From NCBI GenBank assembly GCA_036741535.1, contig DAINSB010000094.1:1-9252 (forward strand): 9,252 nucleotides of DNA, given 5' to 3'. This document shows positions 1 through 6,339 of the stretch, in pieces. Every line of letters begins with the position of its first letter. Within the stretch, counting starts at the first letter, position 1. This DNA comes from Thermocaproicibacter sp036741535 (GTDB lineage: Bacteria > Bacillota > Clostridia > Oscillospirales > Acutalibacteraceae). A model generated the notes under the pieces. That model was not told the DNA's origin. It ran no database searches and worked only from the letters and a program-made list of their open reading frames with translations. A program made the position numbers and the translations under genes.

Positions 1-238
1 ACCCTTCCTTTTCCAGGATCGGTTTGATCGCGTTCTCGAACAGGACCGTGTAGGGCCCCTGCGATTTGCCGTATTTCAGGACTTTTTTGGCGGAGGAAAC
101 CGCGGACCCGCCCGCCGCGGACTGCGCCTGCGCGGAGCCCGCCTGAGAGGACGCGGCCGTGTTTTCCCCCGGCGCGGCGCACGCCGTCAGCGCGACGGAC
201 AGCGCCGCGAACAGAGGTGCGGATTTTCTTGGAGAAAT
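1..238 (-). CDS. metQ: MetQ/NlpA-family methionine-binding lipoprotein, 5' part only, start codon missing
   Basis: This is the substrate-binding lipoprotein of a MetNIQ-type ABC importer, cut by the left window edge. The frame reads a hydrophobic stretch ending in the lipobox L-T-A-C (Cys codon 179-181). A Ser/Ala/Gly-rich linker follows, then the NlpA-type opening KYGKSQGPYTVLFENAIKPI followed by LEKEG. The cysteine is the expected lipidation site, placing the protein on the outer face of the membrane. The signal peptide is abnormally short. The frame opens after a TGA at 257-259 and holds no ATG, GTG or TTG before the lipobox, only ATT (236-238) and CTG (212-214). The normal Met-Lys-Lys start therefore appears to be lost or fused into metI. 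It could be a disrupted gene, a sequencing or assembly deletion, or a gene using a rare start. Family assignment is confident; the gene's integrity is not. Confidence 0.75.
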   Translation of the reverse strand, partial: MSPRKSAPLFAALSVALTACAAPGENTAASSQAGSAQAQSAAGGSAVSSAKKVLKYGKSQGPYTVLFENAIKPILEKEG

Positions 239-884
239 GGTTTCCCACGGACTGGATCAGCTGGACGAACAGGATCAGCACGATCACCGTCGCGGTCATC
301 AGCGGCGTGTTGAACTGCTGGTAGCCGTAGGTGAGGGCCAGGTCTCCGACGCCCCCCGCGCCGATGGCACCCGCCATGGCGGTGACGCCCAGCAGGCCGA
401 TCGTCCCGGTCGTGATCGTCAGAATCAGCGACGGCAGGGCCTCCGGCAGCAGAAAATGCCACACGATCTGCGGCGTGGAGGCCCCCATCGCCTCCGCGGC
501 CTCCAGAATGCCGGGGTCCACTTCGAGCAGGGAGCTTTCGACCAGCCGGGCGAGGTACGGGCCGATGTAGAACACCAGCGGGACCAGGGCGGCCCTCGTG
601 CCGATGGTCGTTCCCGCGATCGCCTTGGTCACGGGCATGATGAAGACGAGCAGAATGATGAAGGGGACCGAGCGGACGATGTTGATCAGCCCGTTCAGCA
701 CGCGGAAGGCCGCCCGGTTTTCCAGAATGCCGCCCTCGCGGGTCAGCACCAGCAGGATGCCCAGCAGGATGCCGATCAGCGAGCCGAGCAGCAGCGCCCA
801 GAACAGCATGTAGACGGTCTGCTCCGCCGCCAGCGCAAGCCTTGCCGAAGAGATGTCGAGGGTCTGTTCGATTATTGCTTCCAT
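219..884 (-). CDS. metI: Methionine ABC transporter permease MetI; 3' end runs into metQ without a stop
   Basis: This is the integral-membrane subunit of a MetNIQ importer. From ATG at 884 it reads about 221 residues of recognisable MetI, close to the usual family length of about 217. Several hydrophobic segments are visible (around residues 24-48, 70-90, 98-112, 150-175 and 195-212). The EAA loop that docks on the ATPase is at residues 128-148 (EAAEAMGASTPQIVWHFLLP). The start lies inside the last codons of metN (13-base overlap), so translation is coupled. A GGTGG-like ribosome site lies about 10 bases upstream. After Gly-Asn-His-Phe-Ser-Lys-Lys-Ile (codons down to about 222) the homology ends, but the frame stays open to the window edge. 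The DNA there already encodes the MetQ signal peptide in the next frame. This suggests that the metI stop and the spacer were deleted. Confidence 0.88.
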
Positions 885-1909
885 GATTCGAGGTCCACCT
901 TTCTTACCTCCGCGCCGGATTCCCGGATCTGCCGCTCGGCCTTTTCGATCTCGCCGTCCGGCCCCGTCAGGCGGACGACCAGGATGCTCAGCACCGTTCC
1001 CTGCAGCTCGTTCACGGTGGCGAACAGGATGGTCGTCTCAACGTCGAAGTTTTTGTCGACGCGCGAAAGCAGGGAATCCCGCGCGCTTTTCCCGGTGAAT
1101 TTCAGGCGCAGGACCTCGCCGCCCTTCCCGTCGTTCCGTACGGCGTCGCGGATGCTCGCGGGCACCGTGTCGTCGATCACCGTTTTGACGAACCCCTTCG
1201 TGATCTCCCGCTTGGGGTTGCTGAAAACGTCCAGCACGTTTCCCTGCTCCACGATCTCGCCGTTTTCCATGACCGCGACGCGGTTGCAGATTTCCTTGAT
1301 GACGTTCATCTGGTGCGTGATCAGCAGGATGGTGACGCCCAGATCCCGGTTGATTTTTTTCAGCAGCGCGAGGATGGACTCCGTCGTTTTCGGGTCCAGC
1401 GCGCTCGTCGCTTCGTCGCACAGCAGAATGGAGGGGCTGGTGGCGAGCGCCCGCGCGATGCCGACCCGCTGCTTCTGCCCGCCGGAGAGGTTTTCGGCGT
1501 ACGTGTTTTTTTTGTCCTCCAGCTCGACGAACCGCAGCAGCTCTTCGACCCGCTTTTCGATCTCCGCCTTCGGCTTTTTTTCCAGAATCAGCGGAATGGC
1601 GATGTTCTGCCACACGGTTTTGGAGTTCAGCAGGTTGAACTGCTGAAAGACCATACCGATGTTTTTGCGGATCTCGCGGAGCTTCCGCTTCGGCAGCGCC
1701 GTCACGTCGGTCCCGTTGATGAGCACCTTGCCCGCGCCCGGCCGTTCCAGCAGGTTCACGGTGCGGATGAGGGTCGATTTTCCGGCCCCGCTGAAGCCGA
1801 TCACCCCGAAGATGTCGCCGTCCTCCACCCGGATCGAGACGTTCTTCAGCGCCTCCACGTCGCCGGCCCTGCCGGAAAAGGTCTTGCTGACGTTCTGGAT
1901 CCAGATCAT
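872..1909 (-). CDS. metN: Methionine ABC transporter ATP-binding protein MetN with C-terminal NIL domain
   Basis: This is the ATPase that powers methionine (and probably D-methionine or related) import through MetI; 345 residues, the normal size for MetN. Visible motifs are Walker A GFSGAGKST (residues 38-46), the Q-loop FQQF (88-91), the ABC signature LSGGQ (141-145), Walker B ILLCDE (161-166) and the switch histidine in THQ (199). The last 75 or so residues form the ACT-like NIL domain, which in characterised MetN proteins binds methionine and inhibits transport. That domain separates MetN from generic ATPases. The frame stays open upstream to about 2347. The start at 1909 is chosen because family homology (MIWIQNVSKTF) begins there, and its ATG overlaps the TGA of the upstream amidohydrolase (ATGA, 4 bases). 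A GGGGA element lies just upstream. Confidence 0.95.
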   Translation of the reverse strand: MIWIQNVSKTFSGRAGDVEALKNVSIRVEDGDIFGVIGFSGAGKSTLIRTVNLLERPGAGKVLINGTDVTALPKRKLREIRKNIGMVFQQFNLLNSKTVWQNIAIPLILEKKPKAEIEKRVEELLRFVELEDKKNTYAENLSGGQKQRVGIARALATSPSILLCDEATSALDPKTTESILALLKKINRDLGVTILLITHQMNVIKEICNRVAVMENGEIVEQGNVLDVFSNPKREITKGFVKTVIDDTVPASIRDAVRNDGKGGEVLRLKFTGKSARDSLLSRVDKNFDVETTILFATVNELQGTVLSILVVRLTGPDGEIEKAERQIRESGAEVRKVDLESWKQ

Positions 1910-3072
1910 GTCGCTTCCCCGCTTTTCAGCGCGCTCAGGGCTTTTTCCGCCAGGGAGGCGACGTAGGCGGCCGCGGCCGGCAACGCCTGCGGGTCCGCGC
2001 GGAATTTCGGGTTGTGGTTCGATTCGGACGGCCCGGTCCCGATCTGGATATACACGCCGCGCAGAGTCTGCTGGTAAAAAGCGAAGTCTTCGCCGCCGAG
2101 CGCCGGCGTCGCCGGGACGGCCTTCAGGCCGTTTTCCGCCGCCACCTTCCGCGCGAATTCCGTCCAGGCCGGATCGTTGTCCGTTGCCGGCGGGCCCGCG
2201 ATCCAGCGGAAGTCGGCTTTGGCGCGGAAGGCCCGCGCGATGTTTTCCGCCAGCTCCTCCAGCCTCTTCGGGATCAGCGCGCGGTCCTCCTTTTTCAGCG
2301 TGCGGACGGTCCCCTCCAGAAACGCCGTGGAGGGGATGACGTTCCACGTGCTCCCCGAATCGACGTGCGTGATGCTGACGAGGCCGGGGTGGAACGGGTC
2401 GATGTTCCGGCTGACGACGGTCTGCGCGGCCGAGATGAACTGCGCGGCCGCCACGACCGGGTCGACGCCGTTCTGCGGGTACGCCGCGTGCACGCCCTTA
2501 CCCGTAAAGGTGATCTCGAACCGGTCGACCGCCGCGGTCATGGCGCCCGGCGAGATCACGACGGTGCCGACCGGCACATTGGGGATCACGTGGATCCCGA
2601 AGATGGCCCGCACGCCGTCCAGAACGCCGGTCTCGGTGATTTTGAGCGCCCCGAGCGAAGATTCCTCGCCGGGCTGAAAGATCACCTTGACGGAGCCCGC
2701 GAGTTTCTTTTCCCGCTTCTTGAGCAGCCGCGCCGCCCCCAGCATGGCCGTGGTGTGGAAATCGTGGCCGCAGGCGTGCATCTTCCCGTCGTTCTCCGAA
2801 CGGTAGGGCAGGTCCGTCAGTTCCTTGATCGGGAGCGCGTCGATGTCGCAGCGGACCGCGACGGCCGGCCCGGGCTGCGGCCCGGCGATCTCCGCCACCA
2901 GGCCGGTCTCGAGCGGCAGGTCCAGAATCCGGATTCCCGCCGCGTCCAGCAGCGCCCGAATTTTTTCGGTCGTCCCGAATTCCTGAAAAGAGAGCTCCGG
3001 GTGGCGGTGGAACCACTCGAAGGTCTGCAGCAGTTCCGCTTCCCCGTTTGCCGAATCTTTTGTATCCATCAT
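1906..3072 (-). CDS. M20D-family metallo-amidohydrolase (N-acyl-amino-acid / hippurate hydrolase type)
   Basis: This 388-residue protein is a predicted zinc- or manganese-dependent cytoplasmic hydrolase that removes an acyl group from an N-acyl amino acid or cleaves a small peptide-like amide. M20D signatures are in order: RCDIDALP (residues 74-81), HACGHDFH (99-106, with Cys101 and His103 as metal ligands), QPGEES (133-138, catalytic and metal Glu136/137), GIHV (159-162, ligand His161), GKGVHAAYPQ in the lid domain (191-200), GGEDFAF (326-332) and HNPKF (353-357, ligand His353). No signal peptide is present. It starts at an ATGATG pair behind GGAGG (3079-3083), and either ATG is well spaced. 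It is the first gene of the operon with metNIQ, which suggests that it frees methionine or another amino acid from an imported N-acyl derivative. The substrate cannot be read from the sequence. Confidence 0.93.
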   Translation of the reverse strand: MMDTKDSANGEAELLQTFEWFHRHPELSFQEFGTTEKIRALLDAAGIRILDLPLETGLVAEIAGPQPGPAVAVRCDIDALPIKELTDLPYRSENDGKMHACGHDFHTTAMLGAARLLKKREKKLAGSVKVIFQPGEESSLGALKITETGVLDGVRAIFGIHVIPNVPVGTVVISPGAMTAAVDRFEITFTGKGVHAAYPQNGVDPVVAAAQFISAAQTVVSRNIDPFHPGLVSITHVDSGSTWNVIPSTAFLEGTVRTLKKEDRALIPKRLEELAENIARAFRAKADFRWIAGPPATDNDPAWTEFARKVAAENGLKAVPATPALGGEDFAFYQQTLRGVYIQIGTGPSESNHNPKFRADPQALPAAAAYVASLAEKALSALKSGEAT

Positions 3073-3078
3073 TTCAAT

Positions 3079-3083
3079 CCTCC
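3079..3083 (-). promoter_or_regulatory. Ribosome binding site of the amidohydrolase
   Basis: GGAGG on the minus strand lies 6 bases before the first ATG and 9 before the second ATG of the ATGATG pair. It fixes the start within one codon and excludes any longer upstream frame. Confidence 0.8.
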
Positions 3084-3121
3084 AAACTCAAAAACCGCGC
3101 CGTCTTCCCGGAAATACGCAT

Positions 3122-3162
3122 AAAAAAAGCCGGCGGACGGCGGGACCTGTCGGTCTTTCCCG
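3122..3162 (-). terminator. Possible attenuator-like terminator in the amidohydrolase-metNIQ leader
   Basis: On the minus strand a bulged stem (CGGG..ACC pairing with GGT..CCCG, 3141-3162) is followed by a short GCCG/CGGC hairpin (3129-3141) and then by seven U residues (3128 down to 3122). This lies about 50 bases before the start codon, where an attenuator would act. The stem next to the U-tract has only 4 bp, so termination may be weak or conditional. Confidence 0.3.
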
Positions 3163-3300
3163 GTCTTGCTCCGCGGCCCGCGGGCTGAAAACGGAAAAGC
3201 CCGGTCCCGGTTATTTGTGGGCGTGCCGAAAACGCATGGCGCACAGCGGACCGTTTTCTGCGGGCGCCATTGTTTTTCAGTGGAAAAGCATTTTTCCCGC

Positions 3301-3365
3301 CATTACATATTAGTGATATATGTATTACACATAGTATTAGTATGCTTTCCTACTCAACCTGTCAA
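3301..3365 (-). promoter_or_regulatory. Probable promoter and tandem operator-like repeats of the amidohydrolase-metNIQ operon
   Basis: On the minus strand a perfect -35 box TTGACA (3360-3365) is followed after 17 bases by a weak -10 candidate TACTAA (3337-3342). The adjoining AT-rich patch carries a perfect 7-bp inverted repeat, TACATAT-N7-ATATGTA (3304-3324). It also carries two copies of TATTAGT on the plus strand (3308-3314 and 3335-3341, 27 bases apart) and two copies of ATTACA (3302-3307 and 3324-3329). The second TATTAGT copy overlaps the -10 region, as a repressor site would. The regulator is unknown. Confidence 0.5.
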
Positions 3366-3462
3366 GTTTTTTCAGCGTTCTGCAAAAAATCCGGGCGGAG
3401 GGCTGCCGCCCGGGCCGGCCCTGTGCGGGGAATTTTTTCGCGCGCGCCTTTCGTCCCCCCTC

Positions 3463-3491
3463 TTGATTTCAAGGGCGTTTTTCCCTATAAT
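3463..3491 (+). promoter_or_regulatory. Sigma-A promoter of ogt
   Basis: TTGATT (-35, 3463-3468) and a perfect TATAAT (-10, 3486-3491) are separated by exactly 17 bases. Transcription should begin near 3498, leaving a leader of about 125 bases before the ogt start. No clear operator is visible, so expression is probably constitutive. Confidence 0.75.
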
Positions 3492-3606
3492 AAAACCGGT
3501 TCGTGAGGGCTCCCCGCGGGCCGATTTCGGCATGAAAAGGCGCCCGGATTCCCGCCGGGAATCGGACGGCCGGGGAAAAACGTTTTTTGGGCTGGCGCAG
3601 TCCGCC

Positions 3607-3615
3607 GGAGAGAGG
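3607..3615 (+). promoter_or_regulatory. Ribosome binding site choosing the ogt start at 3623
   Basis: GGAGAGAGG ends 7 bases before ATG 3623. The upstream in-frame TTG at 3587 would place this purine-rich element inside the coding region and has no such site of its own, so ATG 3623 is preferred. Confidence 0.75.
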
Positions 3616-3622
3616 AAACAGC

Positions 3623-4096
3623 ATGGTTCGCTACGCTTTTTACGATTTCGCATTCGGCATTTTAAAAATCGGCTACACCGACATGGCCGTCGTCTGTCTG
3701 AGGCGGACGGACCGGATCGACGCCGCCGACGAGCACTCCGCGCTGTCCGACCTGGCTTTCGGCCAGATCCGCGAATATCTGGCCGGCGCACGCAGGGCGT
3801 TCGATTTTCCCTATGAGCTCCGCGGCACGGAGTTCCAGAGAAAAGTGTGGAGCGCGCTGTGCCGCATCCCCTACGGGGAGACCCGGACCTATCGGCAGAT
3901 CGCGGAAGAGGTGGGCAGCCCGAAGGCGTACCGCGCCGTCGGCATGGCGAACCACGAGAACCCGGTCGCCATCGCCGTGCCGTGCCACCGGGTGATCGGG
4001 TCGAACGGCGCGCTGGTCGGCTACGGGGGCGGCCTCGAGATGAAGCGCGCCCTGCTGGACCTCGAAAAGGACCGCGCGGGCTTTTTTTCTGCCTGA
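3623..4096 (+). CDS. ogt: Methylated-DNA--[protein]-cysteine S-methyltransferase (O6-alkylguanine-DNA alkyltransferase)
   Basis: This suicide DNA-repair protein transfers the alkyl group from O6-alkylguanine in DNA to its own cysteine and is consumed in the process. The 157-residue length matches single-domain Ogt enzymes (no Ada regulatory domain). The active site PCHRVIG spans residues 120-126, with acceptor Cys121. The DNA-binding helix-turn-helix region includes TYRQIAEEVGSPKAYRAVG (89-107), with the base-flipping arginine likely at 104. MANHENPVAIAV (108-119) and GYGGG (133-137) are also family-typical. ATG 3623 is chosen over the in-frame TTG at 3587 because of the well-placed GGAGAGAGG site. 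The gene is transcribed alone from its own promoter and has no functional link to the neighbouring transport or surface genes. Confidence 0.96.
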   Translation: MVRYAFYDFAFGILKIGYTDMAVVCLRRTDRIDAADEHSALSDLAFGQIREYLAGARRAFDFPYELRGTEFQRKVWSALCRIPYGETRTYRQIAEEVGSPKAYRAVGMANHENPVAIAVPCHRVIGSNGALVGYGGGLEMKRALLDLEKDRAGFFSA

Positions 4097-4119
4097 TTTT
4101 CCCGGAAAGCCCATAATTT
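4078..4119 (+). terminator. Possible weak terminator at the end of ogt
   Basis: GGGCTTT (4078-4084) and AAAGCCC (4106-4112) form a perfect 7-bp inverted repeat around the ogt stop codon. It is followed by ATAATTTTT. The loop is long (about 21 bases) and the U-tract is interrupted, so efficiency is doubtful. Confidence 0.35.
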
Positions 4120-4124
4120 TTCCG

Positions 4125-4167
4125 CTTTCGCCGGCAACTGCCAGTTTTAGAGCCGGAAAGATGGCAG
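4125..4167 (+). other. Compact element able to fold as an H-type pseudoknot
   Basis: Two complementary pairs are interleaved. CTTT-cg-CCGGC (4125-4135) pairs with GCCGG-AAAG (4152-4160), giving 9 bp with a 2-base bulge. CTGCCA (4138-4143) pairs with TGGCAG (4162-4167), giving 6 bp. The order stem1-stem2-stem1'-stem2' with short connectors (2, 8 and 1 bases) is the topology of small pseudoknot riboswitches. It sits between ogt and the secreted repeat protein, followed by an A/T-rich stretch. I recognise no known class. It could be an RNA element in an ogt 3' end or in an upstream leader, overlapping DNA operators, or chance. Confidence 0.35.
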
Positions 4168-4311
4168 AAAAATTAGAATAATTCACCAAAATAATTAAAT
4201 TTAAGAAATATTCTTTTCCCAAATCTTTCTGTCCCTTCCTCCCCGATAAAATGGAAAGGCAATCATTCATTTTCCGGGAACTCTGCCGGAATAGGGTGAA
4301 ATCAGGAATCA
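4168..4311 (+). promoter_or_regulatory. AT-rich upstream region of the secreted repeat protein; weak promoter
   Basis: The best -10 candidate is TAAAAT (4247-4252, one mismatch to consensus), but no -35 box is visible at 15-19 bases upstream, so an activator may be needed. A small perfect inverted repeat AAGAA-ATA-TTCTT (4203-4215) lies about 30 bases upstream of the -10. A reading frame opens at 4251, but it has no ribosome site at that ATG. Nothing else is recognisable here. Confidence 0.3.
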
Positions 4312-4319
4312 AGGAAGGG
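4312..4319 (+). promoter_or_regulatory. Ribosome binding site selecting a GTG start at 4329
   Basis: AGGAAGGG lies 9 bases before GTG 4329. That GTG begins exactly at a canonical Arg-Lys-Arg signal peptide. The upstream in-frame ATG at 4251 would put 26 polar residues before the signal sequence. Confidence 0.7.
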
Positions 4320-4328
4320 TATCAAAAA

Positions 4329-6326
4329 GTGAGAAAAAGATTTCGAGCCACCAGCATCCTTCTGGCGGCGGCGCTGCTGTTTTCCGTGGCGTCCGCGGCA
4401 TTCGCCGCATCCACCGACCCGACGACCATCACGTGCGACGATTTCGACGCGGTCGAGACGCTGGCGCAGAACACCCGGACCACCTATGAGATCGAGCTGA
4501 GCAACACGGACGCGACCGTGGCGGCCCAGTCGAGCGAAGGATCGGTCCTCGGGGCCTCCGTGCAGGCCGATCCGCAGAATCCGGGCTATTTCACGCTGAC
4601 CCTGGAAGCGTTTCAGACCGGAAAAGCCACCGTCACGCTGACGGCCTCCGACGGAACCGAAAAAGAGCGGGACATCGCCGTGGAAGAGGCGTCCGCCGAC
4701 CCGGATTACACCATTTCCAGCGACCCGGCGTCCGACTTTTCCCTTCCCGCGGGCAACAGCCGCTACATAACGATCCACTACGAAAGCGATAACCTCGACG
4801 TCTATACCGCCCCGACGCTGACTTCGGACGACGACAGCGTCATCCATGTGGAGCAGATCGGCGCGGACTTCAGCAACGACGATTATTATTTCCGCGTGGA
4901 CGCGGTCGGCAAAGACGGCCGGAGCGCGACGCTCTCGGCGGGAAGCACCGGCTATCTGAGCACGGAGAAACTGTGCACCGCGTCCGTTGCGGAAAACAAG
5001 GACCTGCGCGTCGACACCCAGTCGACCTACGTCTGCAACACCTCCGACGTCTATGACTTCGTCGTTGCCACCGGCGCGGCGACGCCTCCGCAGGTCAGCG
5101 CGGGCAACGAGCTGGTTTCCGTCAGCTATGTCGGGAAGGTGCCCGGAGGCTACCAGTACGAGATGGAAGCCGAGGACACGGGCGGTTCCGTCGTGCAGGT
5201 CAAATCGGGGGACGAGACGGCGGGCTTTGCCGTCCAGGTCAACGAGGACGAGCAGCCTTCCGTCGTTTCGACCGATCCGAAGGCGGTGAGCGTGGCGCAG
5301 GGCGGTACCTACACCTACCACTTTGACATCATGGGCGGCGGAGCGCCCCAGTTCGTCACCGACCCGGCCGACACCGTGGCGGTCAAGTCCGTGAAGAAGG
5401 ACGGCATCCACTACGCCTGCACGGTAGTGGCGTCCGGCGACGTGGGCAGCTCCTCCGAACTCTCCGTCACGTTCCCCGACGGCGGCGAAGACTTCACCGT
5501 GGACGCGGGGAAGATCACGGTGACAGAGCCGACGGGGACTCAGATGAAATCGGACACGAACCATGATTTCACCCTCGCCTACGGCCAGAGCTACCAGTTC
5601 AGGATCACGGGCGCGACCGACTTTTACCCGGGGTCTTCCGGGGCGTTCCGCGTGGTCAAAGCCGGCCAGTCCGAAGACGACACGTTTTACCGGATCACGG
5701 CGGTCGGCAAGCCGGGCGACGCCGCCGGGTTCTACATGCGCGCCCCGGACCGGAATCCGGTGCTGGTCTGTGTGGTGACGGTCGGCAATGTCACGCTCTC
5801 CTCCGACACCCATTCCGATTTCAGCCTTGCGAAGGGCGCCACCTACCAGTATAAGATCACGGCCCCCGGCGTTGCGAACGCTTCGGATCTCCACTTCAAC
5901 GCCGGAAGCTCGGGCGTGGTTCAGACCGCGTTCGCGGGCAAGTCCGGGTACGATTTCTTCTACCGGGTCACGGCGACGGGGAAGAGCGGCCAGGCGACCG
6001 GCCTCTACGTCTCCGCGTTCGACCAGAAGCCTCAGCGGGTCAATGTCGTGACCGTAAAGCCCATTGAGGTCACTTCCGACACCAATTCCGATTTCAGCCT
6101 CGCCAAGGGCCAGAGCTACCAGTTTAAGATCACGGCGCCGGGGGCGTCCTCCGTGACCTTCAACGCGGGAAGCGCGGGCGTCGTGTCCGTCACGCCGGTC
6201 TCCCACAGAGGCGACGACTTTTTCTTCCGGGTCACCGCCGTGGGGAAGAGCGGCCAGGCGACCGGCATCTATACAGGCGCCAAGGGCCAGTCAGATAAAA
6301 AGGTCTGCGTCGTCACCGTAAAATAG
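4329..6326 (+). CDS. Secreted repeat protein with about seven degenerate beta-rich repeats
   Basis: This is an exported 665-residue protein of unknown function. From GTG 4329 it has a textbook signal peptide: basic RKRFR, then a hydrophobic core, then AFA with cleavage near residue 26. The mature part is built of roughly seven units of 80-100 residues, starting near residues 33, 128, 226, 312, 405, 488 and 579. The clearest units (5-7) open with SDTxxDFxLAxGxxYQxxIT, contain a hydrophobic centre ending SSGV/AGVV, then FYRVTAxGKxGxAxGxY, and close with VxVVTVK. Similar repeats are known to me from clostridial cell-surface proteins; no enzymatic motif is seen. The protein ends directly after the last repeat, with no LPXTG signal, SLH domain or transmembrane anchor. 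It is thus released or held by an unknown interaction. N-terminal units are divergent and C-terminal ones nearly identical. Confidence 0.85.
   Translation: MRKRFRATSILLAAALLFSVASAAFAASTDPTTITCDDFDAVETLAQNTRTTYEIELSNTDATVAAQSSEGSVLGASVQADPQNPGYFTLTLEAFQTGKATVTLTASDGTEKERDIAVEEASADPDYTISSDPASDFSLPAGNSRYITIHYESDNLDVYTAPTLTSDDDSVIHVEQIGADFSNDDYYFRVDAVGKDGRSATLSAGSTGYLSTEKLCTASVAENKDLRVDTQSTYVCNTSDVYDFVVATGAATPPQVSAGNELVSVSYVGKVPGGYQYEMEAEDTGGSVVQVKSGDETAGFAVQVNEDEQPSVVSTDPKAVSVAQGGTYTYHFDIMGGGAPQFVTDPADTVAVKSVKKDGIHYACTVVASGDVGSSSELSVTFPDGGEDFTVDAGKITVTEPTGTQMKSDTNHDFTLAYGQSYQFRITGATDFYPGSSGAFRVVKAGQSEDDTFYRITAVGKPGDAAGFYMRAPDRNPVLVCVVTVGNVTLSSDTHSDFSLAKGATYQYKITAPGVANASDLHFNAGSSGVVQTAFAGKSGYDFFYRVTATGKSGQATGLYVSAFDQKPQRVNVVTVKPIEVTSDTNSDFSLAKGQSYQFKITAPGASSVTFNAGSAGVVSVTPVSHRGDDFFFRVTAVGKSGQATGIYTGAKGQSDKKVCVVTVK
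5541..6323 (+). repeat. Three most similar tandem repeats in the secreted protein gene
   Basis: Unit starts are at 5541, 5790 and 6063. Units 6 and 7 share long near-identical DNA around their openings (TCCGACACC.ATTCCGATTT, then TACCAGT.TAAGATCACGG) and around AAGAGCGGCCAGGCGACCGG. Similarity at the nucleotide as well as the protein level points to recent duplication or gene conversion at the 3' end of the gene. Confidence 0.75.
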
Positions 6327-6339
6327 GATTCCGCCTCAG

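Larger units (their letters stand above)
3073..3330 (-). promoter_or_regulatory. Long structured 5' leader of the amidohydrolase-metNIQ operon
   Basis: About 260 bases without a convincing gene separate the inferred promoter from the amidohydrolase start. On the minus strand the leader contains two interleaved 7-bp inverted repeats. ATGGCGC/GCGCCAT lies at 3264-3270 with 3236-3242, and GAAAACG/CGTTTTC at 3252-3258 with 3228-3234. This arrangement permits either a pseudoknot or two mutually exclusive hairpins. Further downstream is a bulged stem (3141-3162) and a U-tract hairpin (3122-3141). None of the conserved boxes of the SAM-I (S-box), SMK or T-box leaders could be found, although those would be the expected controls for a methionine transporter. 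Function is inferred from structure and position only. Confidence 0.4.

Noticed and set aside
187..462. Minus-strand frame ending at 187 as a possible frameshifted MetI end
   Set aside because: The sequence in this frame (ending PSR) bears no resemblance to a MetI C-terminus, and the correct MetI frame extends to about 222.
159..1646. Long plus-strand open frame opposite metI/metN
   Set aside because: It is an antisense shadow of two clear ABC transporter genes; its product is rich in Arg/Gln/Asp in low-complexity runs and has no ribosome site.
1910..2347. N-terminal extension of metN up to an ATG near 2347
   Set aside because: The extension overlaps the catalytic C-terminus of the amidohydrolase, has no homology, and MetN homology begins exactly at ATG 1909.
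3073..3330. S-box (SAM-I) riboswitch or T-box before the methionine transporter operon
   Set aside because: The conserved boxes of either class (for example GGTGG..GGCCC with ACCCGGCAACC, or the AGGGTGGNACCGCG T-box) are not present on either strand.
4241..4252. CCCGATAA as a sigma-D type -10 element
   Set aside because: No TAAA -35 element is found at 15 bases; the nearest CAAA lies at the wrong distance.
4251..4328. Alternative ATG start of the secreted repeat protein
   Set aside because: It has no ribosome site and would put 26 polar residues before the signal peptide; GTG 4329 has AGGAAGGG and the proper signal start.
4302..6206. 634-codon minus-strand open frame opposite the secreted repeat protein
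   Set aside because: It mirrors the codon bias of the real plus-strand gene, which has a signal peptide and ordered repeats; the minus product is Arg/Gly/Val-rich without domains.
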